Of a stretch of DNA of 64,000 nt, positions 15,847 to 23,631 are shown piece after piece (within the stretch, counting starts at the first letter, position 1; each line of letters opens with the position of its first letter). The DNA lies in NCBI GenBank assembly GCA_029262695.1, contig JAJCYV010000026.1, positions 1 to 64,000 on the forward strand. The letters are read 5' to 3'. Source of the stretch: Chloroflexota bacterium (GTDB taxonomy: Bacteria; Chloroflexota; Dehalococcoidia; SM23-28-2; RBG-16-64-32). The notes beneath the pieces are model-generated. The model was not told the DNA's origin, did no database searches, and saw nothing but the letters and a program-made list of their open reading frames with translations. The position numbers and the translations under genes are program-made.

Positions 15847-15880
15847 GGGCGGTCCGCGAACCGCCCGTACGCGAGGTGTG
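15847..15880. repeat. GGGCGGT-palindrome repeat, copy 1
   Basis: GGGCGGT..ACCGCCC (15847-15866) followed by GTACGCGAGGTGTGG. Copy 2 at 42586-42620 shares the palindrome layout and the trailing TACGCGAG.TGTGG, so this is a dispersed element and not only a hairpin. It lies just past the acyP stop. Confidence 0.55.
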
Positions 15881-15883
15881 GTC

Positions 15884-16174
15884 TCAGTACGTAGTGCGGA
15901 AGTCGGTGTGAGTGCCGGTCGGCGTGCGCCAGTCGGTTTCGACGGCGGTGACGTGGGCACCGGTCGGCCCCTTGTGCAGATAGTCGGCGAGGCGTTCGAG
16001 GTCGTGGCGCGGGCCCTCGGCGACAACTTCGACTGAGCGGCCGTCTGCGAGGTTGCGCACGTAGCCGGTGAGACCGAGCGAGCGGGCACGCGTCCTGGCG
16101 TAGTCACGGAATCCGACGCCCTGAACGCGGCCCCGAACGACGGCGCGCAGTGCGGCGTACGGTCGGTCAGGCAT
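15884..16174 (-). CDS. acyP: Acylphosphatase
   Basis: The 96-aa protein matches acylphosphatase in length and motifs: VVRGRVQGVGFRDYARTRA contains the phosphate-loop arginine (VQGVGFR), and GYVRNLADGRSVEVVAEG contains the catalytic Asn. It hydrolyses acyl phosphates in the cytoplasm. The ATG follows the aroKB stop by 3 bases, so it is the last gene of the aro unit. Confidence 0.93.
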   Translation of the reverse strand: MPDRPYAALRAVVRGRVQGVGFRDYARTRARSLGLTGYVRNLADGRSVEVVAEGPRHDLERLADYLHKGPTGAHVTAVETDWRTPTGTHTDFRTTY

Positions 16175-16177
16175 GGC

Positions 16178-17887
16178 TCAATCCAGGACGGAATCGAGGG
16201 CCGACGCGACGACATCCTCGGGGACGTCGTCGCGGAGGACGGGGCGGCCGATGCCTTCGAGGAGCACCCAGCGCACCTTCTTGCCCTGCACTTTCTTGTC
16301 GAGGGCGACAGCGTCGAGGAGGCGCGCGCGGTCAAGGCCGTCGGCGCTCGCCGGCAGGCCGTAGCGTTCGAGCAGTGCGCGCTGGCGTTCGAGCACATCG
16401 GAAGCGAGGAGACCCATCGCCATGCTCATCCGGCCGGCGGCCATCATGCCGATGCCGTCCGCTTCGCCGTGGCGGAAGCGGCTGTAGCCGGTGGTGGACT
16501 CGATGGCGTGGGCGAGCGTGTGACCGTAGTTGAGGACGGAGCGCCGGCCGGTGGTCTCGAACTCGTCATCGGAGACGACGCTGCCTTTGAAGCAGACGCT
16601 GCGGCGGACGGACTCGACGGTGGCGTCGCGGTCCAGCTTGAGGATGGCTTCGGCGTTGTCCTCGAAGAAGGCGACGTGGTCTTCGCAGTCGAGGAGCGAC
16701 ATCTTGATCGCCTCCGCCAGACCGGAGCGGATCTCGCGCTCCGGCAGCGTGCGCATGACGGCGACGTCGGCGAGGACGAAGCGCGGCTGCTGGAAGACGC
16801 CGATCATGTTCTTGGCGAGCGGATGGTTGACGGCGACCTTGCCGCCGATGGCCGCGTCGACCTGGCCGAGCATGCTCGTGGGGACGTGGACGAGCGGGAT
16901 GCCGCGCGCGAAGGTGGCGGCAACGTAACCGCCGAGGTCTGTGACGACGCCGCCGCCGACGGCAACGACCGTGTGACCGCGTTCGGCGCGGTGGTCGATC
17001 AGCCAGTCGTAGATGTCTGAGGCGGCGTCGAGGGTCTTGCTGACCTCGCCGGGCGGGACAGTGTACGAGTCGAAGTCGATCTCGGCGGCGCGGAGGGACG
17101 CTTCGACCTCGTCGCCGAGGTGGTGCCAGACGGTCTCGTCGCTGATCAGGTAGGCGAAGGATCCGAGGCCAGCGTCGCGCAGCCGAGCGCCGAGGCCCGA
17201 CAACGTGCCCCAGCCGACGAAGACCGGGTACTCGCCGGAAGCGGCGCCCACCATGCAGGCTGCGCCTTCGGGCACCGCGTGCAGAGTCTTCGCCGGCGCG
17301 GAGGCAGCGGCCGCGGCCATCGCCTCGACACGTTCGGGGGCCGCGAGGATGTCAGCGGCGCGCTCGTCGTGGGCGCGGATGACTTCGGCGGCCACTTGCT
17401 CCGGCGTCAGGCCGTCGGTGTGGACGGCCCAGTCGCAGAGGGCGTAGAGGTGCTGGCGCGCGACCTTGAGTTCCGTGATGCGCGCGAGCGGGTCGTTGGT
17501 GGCGAGGAGCGGACGGTCGAGTTGCTCCGTACTGCCGCGTGAGGTTAGCCGCGCGAGGATGGTCTCCGGACGCGCCTCGAGGCAGACGACGAAGGCGGCT
17601 TCGGCAAGGGCGCGCCGGTTCTCCGCCCGAAGGACCGCGCCGCCGCCGGCCGAGATGATCACGTTCTCACGCGCGCAGGCCTCGGCGATCGCGTCGAACT
17701 CAAGGTCACGGAACGCGTCCTCGCCGGCGTCGCGGAAGATGTCGAGGATCGACTTGCCCGCGCGCGCTACGACGAGGTCGTCGGTATCGACGATGTCCCA
17801 GCCGAAATGCCGGGCGAGGAGCGGCGCGACAACGGACTTGCCGGCGCCGGAGAAGCCGGTGAGGACGATGCGTGAGGGGACGCTCAC
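16178..17887 (-). CDS. aroKB: Fused shikimate kinase / 3-dehydroquinate synthase (AroK-AroB)
   Basis: One 569-aa chain from GTG 17887 (VSVPSRIVLTGFSGAGKS). Residues 1-180 are shikimate kinase, with P-loop GFSGAGKS, DTDD and the GGGAVLR motif. Residues about 205-569 are dehydroquinate synthase, with AVGGGVVTDLGGYVAATFARG, PTSMLGQVDAAIGGK and HGEADGIGMM. It catalyses steps 2 and 5 of the shikimate pathway. The GTG overlaps the TGA of the upstream GNAT gene. Fusion of aroK and aroB is known in some bacteria. The frame extends 15 codons upstream, but the overlap favours 17887. Confidence 0.94.
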   Translation of the reverse strand: MSVPSRIVLTGFSGAGKSVVAPLLARHFGWDIVDTDDLVVARAGKSILDIFRDAGEDAFRDLEFDAIAEACARENVIISAGGGAVLRAENRRALAEAAFVVCLEARPETILARLTSRGSTEQLDRPLLATNDPLARITELKVARQHLYALCDWAVHTDGLTPEQVAAEVIRAHDERAADILAAPERVEAMAAAAASAPAKTLHAVPEGAACMVGAASGEYPVFVGWGTLSGLGARLRDAGLGSFAYLISDETVWHHLGDEVEASLRAAEIDFDSYTVPPGEVSKTLDAASDIYDWLIDHRAERGHTVVAVGGGVVTDLGGYVAATFARGIPLVHVPTSMLGQVDAAIGGKVAVNHPLAKNMIGVFQQPRFVLADVAVMRTLPEREIRSGLAEAIKMSLLDCEDHVAFFEDNAEAILKLDRDATVESVRRSVCFKGSVVSDDEFETTGRRSVLNYGHTLAHAIESTTGYSRFRHGEADGIGMMAAGRMSMAMGLLASDVLERQRALLERYGLPASADGLDRARLLDAVALDKKVQGKKVRWVLLEGIGRPVLRDDVPEDVVASALDSVLD

Positions 17888-18333
17888 GACGCGGCCTCCC
17901 GGTAGACCGCAGGGTCGCCGCGCTCCATCCATCGCCGCGGGACGTCGAGTTCGCGGAAGCCGAACTGACGGTAGAGGCCGTGTGCGTCGTCGGTGCCCAG
18001 CATAATGCGGCGTACGTTACGCAGGTCAGTGTGCGACGTCACGGCCTCGACGATCAGCTTGCCCAGGCCTTTGCCGCGGTGCGCCTGGTCGACGAAGACG
18101 TCCGCGAGGTACGCAAACCAGGCATGGTCCGTGATCACACGGGCGAAGCCGACCTGCCGCCCGCCCGCGAAGAGGCCGAAGTTGAGCGAGTTCTCGATTC
18201 CCCGGGCGACGACGTCGCGGGGGATGCCATGCGCCCAGTAGCTCTCCGTGAGGACGGAGTGGACGTAGTCGATGTCCAGCCGCGAGGCGTCGGTTGTGAC
18301 GACGTAGCCGTCGCGGCTCAGCTCGTAAGTCAT
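17884..18333 (-). CDS. GNAT family N-acetyltransferase
   Basis: A 149-aa acetyltransferase with the acetyl-CoA pyrophosphate loop QAHRGKGLGKLIVEAV and the C-terminal motif GLYRQFGFRELD. The first strand region YVVTTDASRLDIDYVHSVL is of the type seen in GCN5-like enzymes close to YjdJ/acetyltransferases acting on small molecules. It is translationally coupled to aroKB by a GTGA overlap. Substrate unknown. Confidence 0.85.
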   Translation of the reverse strand: MTYELSRDGYVVTTDASRLDIDYVHSVLTESYWAHGIPRDVVARGIENSLNFGLFAGGRQVGFARVITDHAWFAYLADVFVDQAHRGKGLGKLIVEAVTSHTDLRNVRRIMLGTDDAHGLYRQFGFRELDVPRRWMERGDPAVYREAAS

Positions 18334-18371
18334 CGACCGGAGTCTACCAGCGCGGGCGCGAGAGGCGCGAG

Positions 18372-18905
18372 TCAGTCACGACCAGCGAGTGCCCTGGCCC
18401 ACACCAGAGGGCCAGACTTTAGCCTGGCCGGTGTCCGGCCGGCCAGGTACGACGCAAGATCGCCGGCGATGTGGCGCCCGCCAGCTGAGCCGTATGGATA
18501 TGCGCCTTCGTCCTCCGACAGGCCCGCGGCCACCGGGTTCCGGTGAATGTAGTCGAGACACTTCTTGAGACCCGCATCGGTGCGAATCACGGTCTCGTAG
18601 TAGCGCTCCTGCCACAGCGCGCCCGACTGGCCTTCGGACTGATTCCAGTAGCGCGCGAACCGGCCCTTGACGAGACGCATGAAGTGTCCCAGGCCCAGTC
18701 GTCCCGGAACAACCAGCAGGTGGACATGATCCGGCATGACGACGTGGGCGAGCAGCTGCGTACCGGTCTCCGTGCGTGAGGCGTCAAGGACTTCGATAAG
18801 CAGGGACGCGGCCCGATCGTCGACGAAGACCGGTCGGCGATCGCGGCTTGTAGTCGTCACGAAGTGGGGGTAATTTGGCGCGATGGGATGGAAGCGTGTA
18901 CCCAC
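18372..18905 (-). CDS. REP-associated tyrosine transposase (RAYT, Y1/IS200-like)
   Basis: The 177-aa protein matches the Y1_Tnp family. It has the HUH metal-binding pair in VVMPDHVHLLVV, the N-terminal YPHFVTTTSRDRRPVF typical of RAYTs, LVKGRFARYWNQ, the catalytic Tyr probably in the WQERYYE segment, and the tail DYIHRNPVAAGL. Single-copy RAYTs of this type bind and process REP palindromes. REP-like hairpins lie 55 bases upstream of its start (18960-18999), and another overlaps its 3' end (18409-18429). It splits aroC from the GNAT-aroKB genes, so it probably inserted into the aro unit. Confidence 0.88.
   Translation of the reverse strand: MGTRFHPIAPNYPHFVTTTSRDRRPVFVDDRAASLLIEVLDASRTETGTQLLAHVVMPDHVHLLVVPGRLGLGHFMRLVKGRFARYWNQSEGQSGALWQERYYETVIRTDAGLKKCLDYIHRNPVAAGLSEDEGAYPYGSAGGRHIAGDLASYLAGRTPARLKSGPLVWARALAGRD
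18409..18446. repeat. REP-like palindrome at 3' end of RAYT gene
   Basis: GGCCAG-ACTTTAGC-CTGGCC (18410-18429), followed by a second inverted repeat CCGGCCGG. It is inside the final codons of the RAYT frame. The flank CCAGAGGGCCAG is also found at 56272. Confidence 0.55.
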
Positions 18906-18959
18906 GGCGGCAGGTTATGCCGTGATGCCAAATCCGCCAAGCGGTTGATGGCACTGTAT

Positions 18960-18999
18960 GGGCTGAAGCCCCTTCGCCAGGCTGAAGCCTGGCCTTCGG
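18960..18999. repeat. Tandem REP-like palindromes upstream of RAYT gene
   Basis: GGGCTGAAGCCC-CTTCG (18960-18976) is followed directly by CCAGGCTGAAGCCTGG-CCTTCGG (18977-18999). These are the clearest members of the family, with the CTTCG tail on the same side in both units. Confidence 0.75.
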
Positions 19000-19026
19000 T
19001 ATCGGGGGGTAGGCCTGGCCATCCCG

Positions 19027-20217
19027 TCAGCCAGTCTGGCCGCGGGGGCCGATGGTGTCCTGGTAGGCGGCATAGGCGCGGCGGGTCTCCTCGAGCGAGT
19101 CGCCGCCGAACTTTTCGAGCATGGCGCGGGTGATGACGATAGCGACCATCGCCTCGCCGACGACGCCGGCCGCGGGGACGGTGCAGACGTCGGAGCGTTC
19201 GTAGTGCGCCTGGATCTCCTCGCCGCTGTGCAGGTCGACCGAGGGAAGCGGCTTCGAGAGCGTCGAGATCGGCTTCAGGGCGCCGCGAACGACGAGCGGC
19301 TCGCCGTTGGTCATGCCGCCTTCGAGGCCACCGGCGCGGTTGGTCTCGCGGCGCCACTGGCGGCTACGCCCGTCTGGGCCGTCCCACTTGTCGGGCGGCA
19401 GGATGACGTCGTGGGCCTGCGAGCCGGGGCCGGCGGCGACGGCGAACCCGCCGCCGATGTCGACGCCTTTCGCAGCGTGGATGCTCATTACGGCCTGCGC
19501 GATCTGGCCGTCGAGCTTGCGGTCCCACTGGACGTGGGAGCCGAGGCCGATCGGAACGCCGGTGGCCCACATCTCAAAGGTGCCGCCGAGCGTGTCGCCG
19601 GCTTCGCGTGCTTCGTCGATGGCGGCGACCATGCGCTCGCCGGCTTTCGCGTCGGCACAGCGGACAGGCGAGGCTTCGACAGCGTCCCAGGCGGGCTCGC
19701 CGTCGACTACGGCGGCGACGTCGCCGATGGAGGCGGTGTGCGAGTGCACAGCGACGCCGAACTCTTCGAGGAAGCGGCGGCAGACGGCGCCGACGGCGAC
19801 GCGCGCGGCGGTTTCGCGGGCGGAGGCGCGTTCGAGGATGTTGCGGACGTCGTCGAAGCCGTACTTCATCGTGCCGGCGAGGTCGGCATGGCCGGGACGC
19901 AATCGTGTGACGCGCTTCGGGTCGCCCTCGTAAGGGCCGACCTGCATCACCTCCTGCCAGTCCTCCCAGACACGATTCGCGATGACCATGGCGACGGGGC
20001 TGCCCAGCGTGCGGCCATGACGGACGCCGCCGATGAGCTGGGCGTGGTCCTGCTCCAGCTGCTGGCGCTTTGAGCGACCGTAGCCGCCCTGGCGCCGCTT
20101 CATGTCGGCGGCGATGTAGTCCTCGGTGAGGGGCACGCCCGCCGGTATGCCCTCCAGGATGGCGACGAGCGCCTGTCCGTGGGATTCGCCGGCCGTGAGG
20201 AAGCGCAGTCCGGTCAC
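19027..20217 (-). CDS. aroC: Chorismate synthase
   Basis: Converts EPSP to chorismate with reduced FMN. The 396-aa length is normal. Motifs: GESHGQALVAILEGIPAG at the N-terminus, RRQGGYGRS, RPGHADLAGTMKYG, ASARETAARVAVG and EGGMTNGEPL. The GTG start overlaps the stop of the upstream gene (GTGA), so it is translationally coupled to the aroE unit. Confidence 0.96.
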   Translation of the reverse strand: MTGLRFLTAGESHGQALVAILEGIPAGVPLTEDYIAADMKRRQGGYGRSKRQQLEQDHAQLIGGVRHGRTLGSPVAMVIANRVWEDWQEVMQVGPYEGDPKRVTRLRPGHADLAGTMKYGFDDVRNILERASARETAARVAVGAVCRRFLEEFGVAVHSHTASIGDVAAVVDGEPAWDAVEASPVRCADAKAGERMVAAIDEAREAGDTLGGTFEMWATGVPIGLGSHVQWDRKLDGQIAQAVMSIHAAKGVDIGGGFAVAAGPGSQAHDVILPPDKWDGPDGRSRQWRRETNRAGGLEGGMTNGEPLVVRGALKPISTLSKPLPSVDLHSGEEIQAHYERSDVCTVPAAGVVGEAMVAIVITRAMLEKFGGDSLEETRRAYAAYQDTIGPRGQTG

Positions 20218-20879
20218 GATCGGGCCTCAGCGACGGTCGCTCCGTTCGGTTGGTCGCCTTCGTCTTCGTCCGGCGCCGGCGGCGGTTCGACCGCGATCCC
20301 CAGCGGGCGGCCGGCGTCGCTCAGGCGATAGCGTCCGCCGAGCGCCTCGACGATCTCGTCGGCTGTCCAGTCGTCCCAGTCCACTTCCCGCGCGCCATCG
20401 CGCGTCGTCTCGGTCGAGAGGATGCACTCGCGGCGGGTGGCGCCGGTCTCGTCGCGGAAAGTCGTGTAGACGTCGATCTGGAGGCGGTCCGGCCGGTAGT
20501 GTGGCAGCTCGTAGAAGAGCATTTCGGCGGCGCTGGCGCTGATGGCGATACCCTCCTGCAAGGGGTTGCGCATCTCCAGCCACTGGCCGTCGACGAGCCT
20601 GTAGTCGCTCTCGGCGGTGGCGGAGACGCGCACAAAGTCGGCCTCGACGTGCACCAGCTGCAGGCTCTGGACACCGCGCCAGACCTCGGCGGCGACGGGC
20701 TTCGGGCGCTTCTGGGAGCGCCAGCCTTCCAGGCAGTCCTCGACGATGTCGCGGATGACTTTCGTGTCGCCATCGGCGGCGGCTTTGCGCCAGGCGATCG
20801 CCGCGCGGGTGCCCTGCACGATGATGTAGGCGAGGACGAGGAAGAGGACGAAGATGACGATCAGAGCCCACTGAATCAT
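20214..20879 (-). CDS. Membrane-anchored protein of unknown function, Tim44-like region possible
   Basis: A 221-aa product from ATG 20879, which overlaps the aroE stop (ATGA). One N-terminal TM segment (WALIVIFVLFLVLAYIIV) is followed by a helical stretch with VIRDIVEDCLEGWRSQ and strands LVHVEADFVRVSATAESDYRL, a pattern reminiscent of Tim44-like domains, but the match is weak. The C-terminus is proline/acid-rich. Coupling to both aroE and aroC suggests co-expression; no enzymatic motif is seen. Confidence 0.6.
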   Translation of the reverse strand: MIQWALIVIFVLFLVLAYIIVQGTRAAIAWRKAAADGDTKVIRDIVEDCLEGWRSQKRPKPVAAEVWRGVQSLQLVHVEADFVRVSATAESDYRLVDGQWLEMRNPLQEGIAISASAAEMLFYELPHYRPDRLQIDVYTTFRDETGATRRECILSTETTRDGAREVDWDDWTADEIVEALGGRYRLSDAGRPLGIAVEPPPAPDEDEGDQPNGATVAEARS

Positions 20880-21736
20880 CAGGCGTCCTCCGCGGCAAGG
20901 GCGGCCTCGGCGGCCTGGAACATTATGTCGACCGGCGCGTCTTTGCCCGTCCAGAGCTTGAAGGAGGCGGCGCCCTGGTAGATGAGCATCGGCAAGCCGC
21001 CGATCGTGCGCGCACCGGCCTGGCGGGCGTCGCGGATCAGGCGCGTCTCGGCGGGCTGGTATACGAGGTCGTATACGAGAGCTTGTGAGCGGATCAGGTC
21101 GGATGGCATAGGAGATCGGTCTTCCTCGGGCGTCCCGGCGGTACCGAGCGAAGTACAGTTTACCAAGATGCTCGCCTCCGCCGCTGCCCTCTCCCACGAT
21201 TCGCGTGTATCGGACGCGGCCGCGAGCTGCGCCGGCTTGACCGCGGCGCCCAGGTCCGAGACGAGCTGCTCGGCGCGCTCCAGTGTGCGGTTGACGACGG
21301 CGATCCGAGCCGCACCCGCCTCCGCCAGCGCCACGACGACCGCCCGCGCTGCTCCGCCAGCACCGGCGACGACCGCGGCGCAGCCTCGGGGCTCGAAGGA
21401 AGCTTCCTGAAGCGCGCGCAGGAAGCCTTCGACGTCGGTGTTGTAGCCGCGGAGGGTGCTGCCGTCGTTGAGGACCGTGTTGAGCGCACCGACGCGGCGG
21501 GCGAGCGGGTCAACGTCGTCTACGAGCGGCAGGCAGGCCTCCTTGTGCGGGATCGTGACGTTGGCGCCGAGGACGGCGGGGCCGCGGAGGCCGGCGACGC
21601 GCGTCCCGAGGCCCTCCGCGGACGTCGGCCAGTGCTGATACTCGACGGCGATGTCCAGGTGGTCGAAGGCGGCCTGCTGGAAGACGGGCGAGAGAGACTT
21701 CTTCCCGGGAGCGGAGATGACACCGGCGAACTGCAT
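20879..21736 (-). CDS. aroE: Shikimate dehydrogenase
   Basis: NADP-dependent reduction of 3-dehydroshikimate. 285 aa. Substrate site: SLSPVFQQAAFDHL near the N-terminus and NVTIPHKEACLPLVDD with the catalytic Lys. The nucleotide fold is VVAGAGGAARAVVVAL, followed by NRTLERAEQL as in NADPH-binding AroE proteins. It lies 4 bases after the cupin gene in the alaS-aroC run. Confidence 0.95.
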   Translation of the reverse strand: MQFAGVISAPGKKSLSPVFQQAAFDHLDIAVEYQHWPTSAEGLGTRVAGLRGPAVLGANVTIPHKEACLPLVDDVDPLARRVGALNTVLNDGSTLRGYNTDVEGFLRALQEASFEPRGCAAVVAGAGGAARAVVVALAEAGAARIAVVNRTLERAEQLVSDLGAAVKPAQLAAASDTRESWERAAAEASILVNCTSLGTAGTPEEDRSPMPSDLIRSQALVYDLVYQPAETRLIRDARQAGARTIGGLPMLIYQGAASFKLWTGKDAPVDIMFQAAEAALAAEDA

Positions 21737-21740
21737 CGGC

Positions 21741-22112
21741 TCAGATCCACTCCTGGCCTTCCGCTCTCAGCTCGGACGCCACGCCGCCGGTCTGGTCGGT
21801 GTCGGCGCGCCCGAGGACGAGAAGCGATGCTTCCTCTTTGGCGAAGGGACAGTGTTCGGTGCCTTTGGGGACGACGAAGAGGTCGCCGCGCGAGAGGCCC
21901 ACGTCGCGGTCCTGCATCCGTATCACGATCTCGCCTTCGAGGACGAGGAACATCTCGTCCTGGTCGGCATGCGTGTGCCAGACAAACTCGCCCTTCACCT
22001 TGACCAACTTCACGTGGTAGTCGTCCAGGCGCGCGACGATGCGCGGGTGCCAGTGGTCGGCGATGAGCTTGAGCTTGTCGCTGAGCGTCACCGGTACCGG
22101 ATCGCCGGTCAT
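21741..22112 (-). CDS. Small cupin protein
   Basis: A 123-aa single-domain cupin. Motif 1 WHTHADQDEMFLVLEGEI has the His/Glu metal ligands; motif 2 is LSRGDLFVVPKGTEHCPF. It resembles the small cupin family often annotated as mannose-6-phosphate-isomerase-like, without a known reaction. The ATG overlaps the mltG stop. Confidence 0.82.
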   Translation of the reverse strand: MTGDPVPVTLSDKLKLIADHWHPRIVARLDDYHVKLVKVKGEFVWHTHADQDEMFLVLEGEIVIRMQDRDVGLSRGDLFVVPKGTEHCPFAKEEASLLVLGRADTDQTGGVASELRAEGQEWI

Positions 22113-23179
22113 TCGCCGCCACCGTTGAGGTAGAGTTCGACGTTCGCGCTGTGCTCGGCGAACGTCGCGGCAAAGGCGTGCGAGCCGTCCGGCTTGGCGA
22201 CGAAGTAGAGGTAGTTCGTCTCTGCCGGGTTGAGGACAGCCGCGATCGAGTCTGCGGCGGGGCTGGAGATGGGGCCGGGAGGCAGTCCGAAGTAGACGTA
22301 GGTGTTGTAGGGCGAGTCGAAGGCGAGGTCGTCCGTGGTTAGCGCGGCCTTCCAGTAGGTGTCCGGCTCGGTGTTGGCACCGGCTTCGGCGAGGGCGAAC
22401 TGCACGGTCGGGTCGGCCTCGAGCCGGAGTCCGATACGGAGCCGCCGAAGAAAGACCTGCGCCATGATCGGCTTCTCTTCAGGCACGACGGCCTCGCGTT
22501 CGATGATCGAGGCCAGTGTCACAACCTCGTGGAGCGTGAGCCCAACGGCATCCGCCTGGGTGGCGACATCGTCCGGGACGTTGGTACCGAAGGCGGCGAG
22601 CATCGCGTCGACGATCGTCTCGCCGTCGTCGCCGGTCCGCAGAGGGTACGTGGCGGGGTAGAGGTAGCCCTGGAGCGATTCGCCGTCCGGGACCTGGCCG
22701 ACGAAGGGGTAGTCGTAGTCGTGGCTGCCGGCGGCGTCGAGGAAGCCGTCTCGATCGACGCCGTGAGCGGTGACGGCGTCTGCGATTTCGGCGAGCTGCC
22801 AGCCTTCGACGACCGTGACGAAGCGAGTAGTGACGACGCCGTTTCGCAGACGGTAGAGCACGTCGAGCACCGGCATGTCGGCCTGCAGGTCGTACGTTCC
22901 GGCCTGCAGGAGACGGTCGAAGCCCATGAGCTGGACGAGGACGCGGAAGCGCGTACCGGATTCGATAACGCCCGCGTTCTCGAGCTTCTCGGCGATCTCG
23001 CTGGGGCCTTCGCCGGGCTCGATGGCGACGGCGATCGCGCCTCCGGGCGTCGGCTGCGGTTCGTACAGGCCGACGTCGTCCACGGAGCCGGGGTCCCCGA
23101 TGACGAGCCAGGCAGCGACGACCGCAAGGAGCACGGCGACGAGCATCGCGAGCAGAGAGGCCTGGCGGACGCTAATCAC
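22109..23179 (-). CDS. mltG: Endolytic murein transglycosylase MltG
   Basis: 356 aa with a single N-terminal TM helix (SLLAMLVAVLLAVVAAWLVI), a LysM-like region, and the YceG domain with catalytic Glu in TLASIIEREAVVPEEKP, then LRLEADPTVQFAL and the NTYVYFGLPPGPISSP signature. It terminates nascent glycan strands at the outer face of the membrane. The GTG start lies inside the end of ruvX (8-bp overlap). Confidence 0.94.
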   Translation of the reverse strand: MISVRQASLLAMLVAVLLAVVAAWLVIGDPGSVDDVGLYEPQPTPGGAIAVAIEPGEGPSEIAEKLENAGVIESGTRFRVLVQLMGFDRLLQAGTYDLQADMPVLDVLYRLRNGVVTTRFVTVVEGWQLAEIADAVTAHGVDRDGFLDAAGSHDYDYPFVGQVPDGESLQGYLYPATYPLRTGDDGETIVDAMLAAFGTNVPDDVATQADAVGLTLHEVVTLASIIEREAVVPEEKPIMAQVFLRRLRIGLRLEADPTVQFALAEAGANTEPDTYWKAALTTDDLAFDSPYNTYVYFGLPPGPISSPAADSIAAVLNPAETNYLYFVAKPDGSHAFAATFAEHSANVELYLNGGGE

Positions 23180-23585
23180 TGGGCCTCTGACTGTCCATGT
23201 AGGCCTGGAGCATGATGCTGGCGGCGACGGCGTCGCGGCTGGTGGCGCCGCTCTTCGATTTGCGGGGCAGGCCGCCGGGCAGGCGTGCGGCCTGGGTCGT
23301 CGTCAGCCGCTCGTCGTGGGTGTGGACGGGGATCGTGAGGCGCTCGGTGAGGGCGTCGACGACCTCGCGGACGCGAGCGGCCTGCGGGCCCTCGGCGCCG
23401 GAGAGCGAGAGCGGCAGGCCGATGACGAGCGCCTCCGCTCCCTGCTCGGCGGCGATCGCTTCGATCTCGGTGACGGGGTCACCCTGGCTTTCGATCGTTG
23501 TCACCGGCACGGCGAGGCGCGTACGGTCGTCACCGGCGGCGACGCCGATGCGCTTTTCGCCGAAGTCGATGCCGATCATGCGCAT
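23172..23585 (-). CDS. ruvX: Putative pre-16S rRNA nuclease RuvX/YqgF
   Basis: 137 aa from ATG 23585 (MRMIGIDFGEKRIGVA), the normal family start; the open frame upstream reads through heptamer repeats into alaS and is not credible. Motifs: DFGEKRIGVA, LVIGLPLSLSG, HDERLTTTQA and the final SRDAVAASIMLQ with the third acidic residue. It matures the 16S rRNA 5' end. Order alaS-ruvX-mltG is a common one. Confidence 0.92.
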   Translation of the reverse strand: MRMIGIDFGEKRIGVAAGDDRTRLAVPVTTIESQGDPVTEIEAIAAEQGAEALVIGLPLSLSGAEGPQAARVREVVDALTERLTIPVHTHDERLTTTQAARLPGGLPRKSKSGATSRDAVAASIMLQAYMDSQRPSD

Positions 23586-23597
23586 GGTTGGAGACAA

Positions 23598-23620
23598 GTG
23601 ACAGGTGACAGGTGACAGGT
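23598..23620. repeat. Heptamer tandem repeat upstream of ruvX
   Basis: Three exact GTGACAG units (23598-23618) plus a partial fourth. On the coding strand this reads CCTGTCA x3 and ends 12 bases before the ruvX ATG. Confidence 0.75.
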
Positions 23621-23631
23621 TGGCGCAAGCA

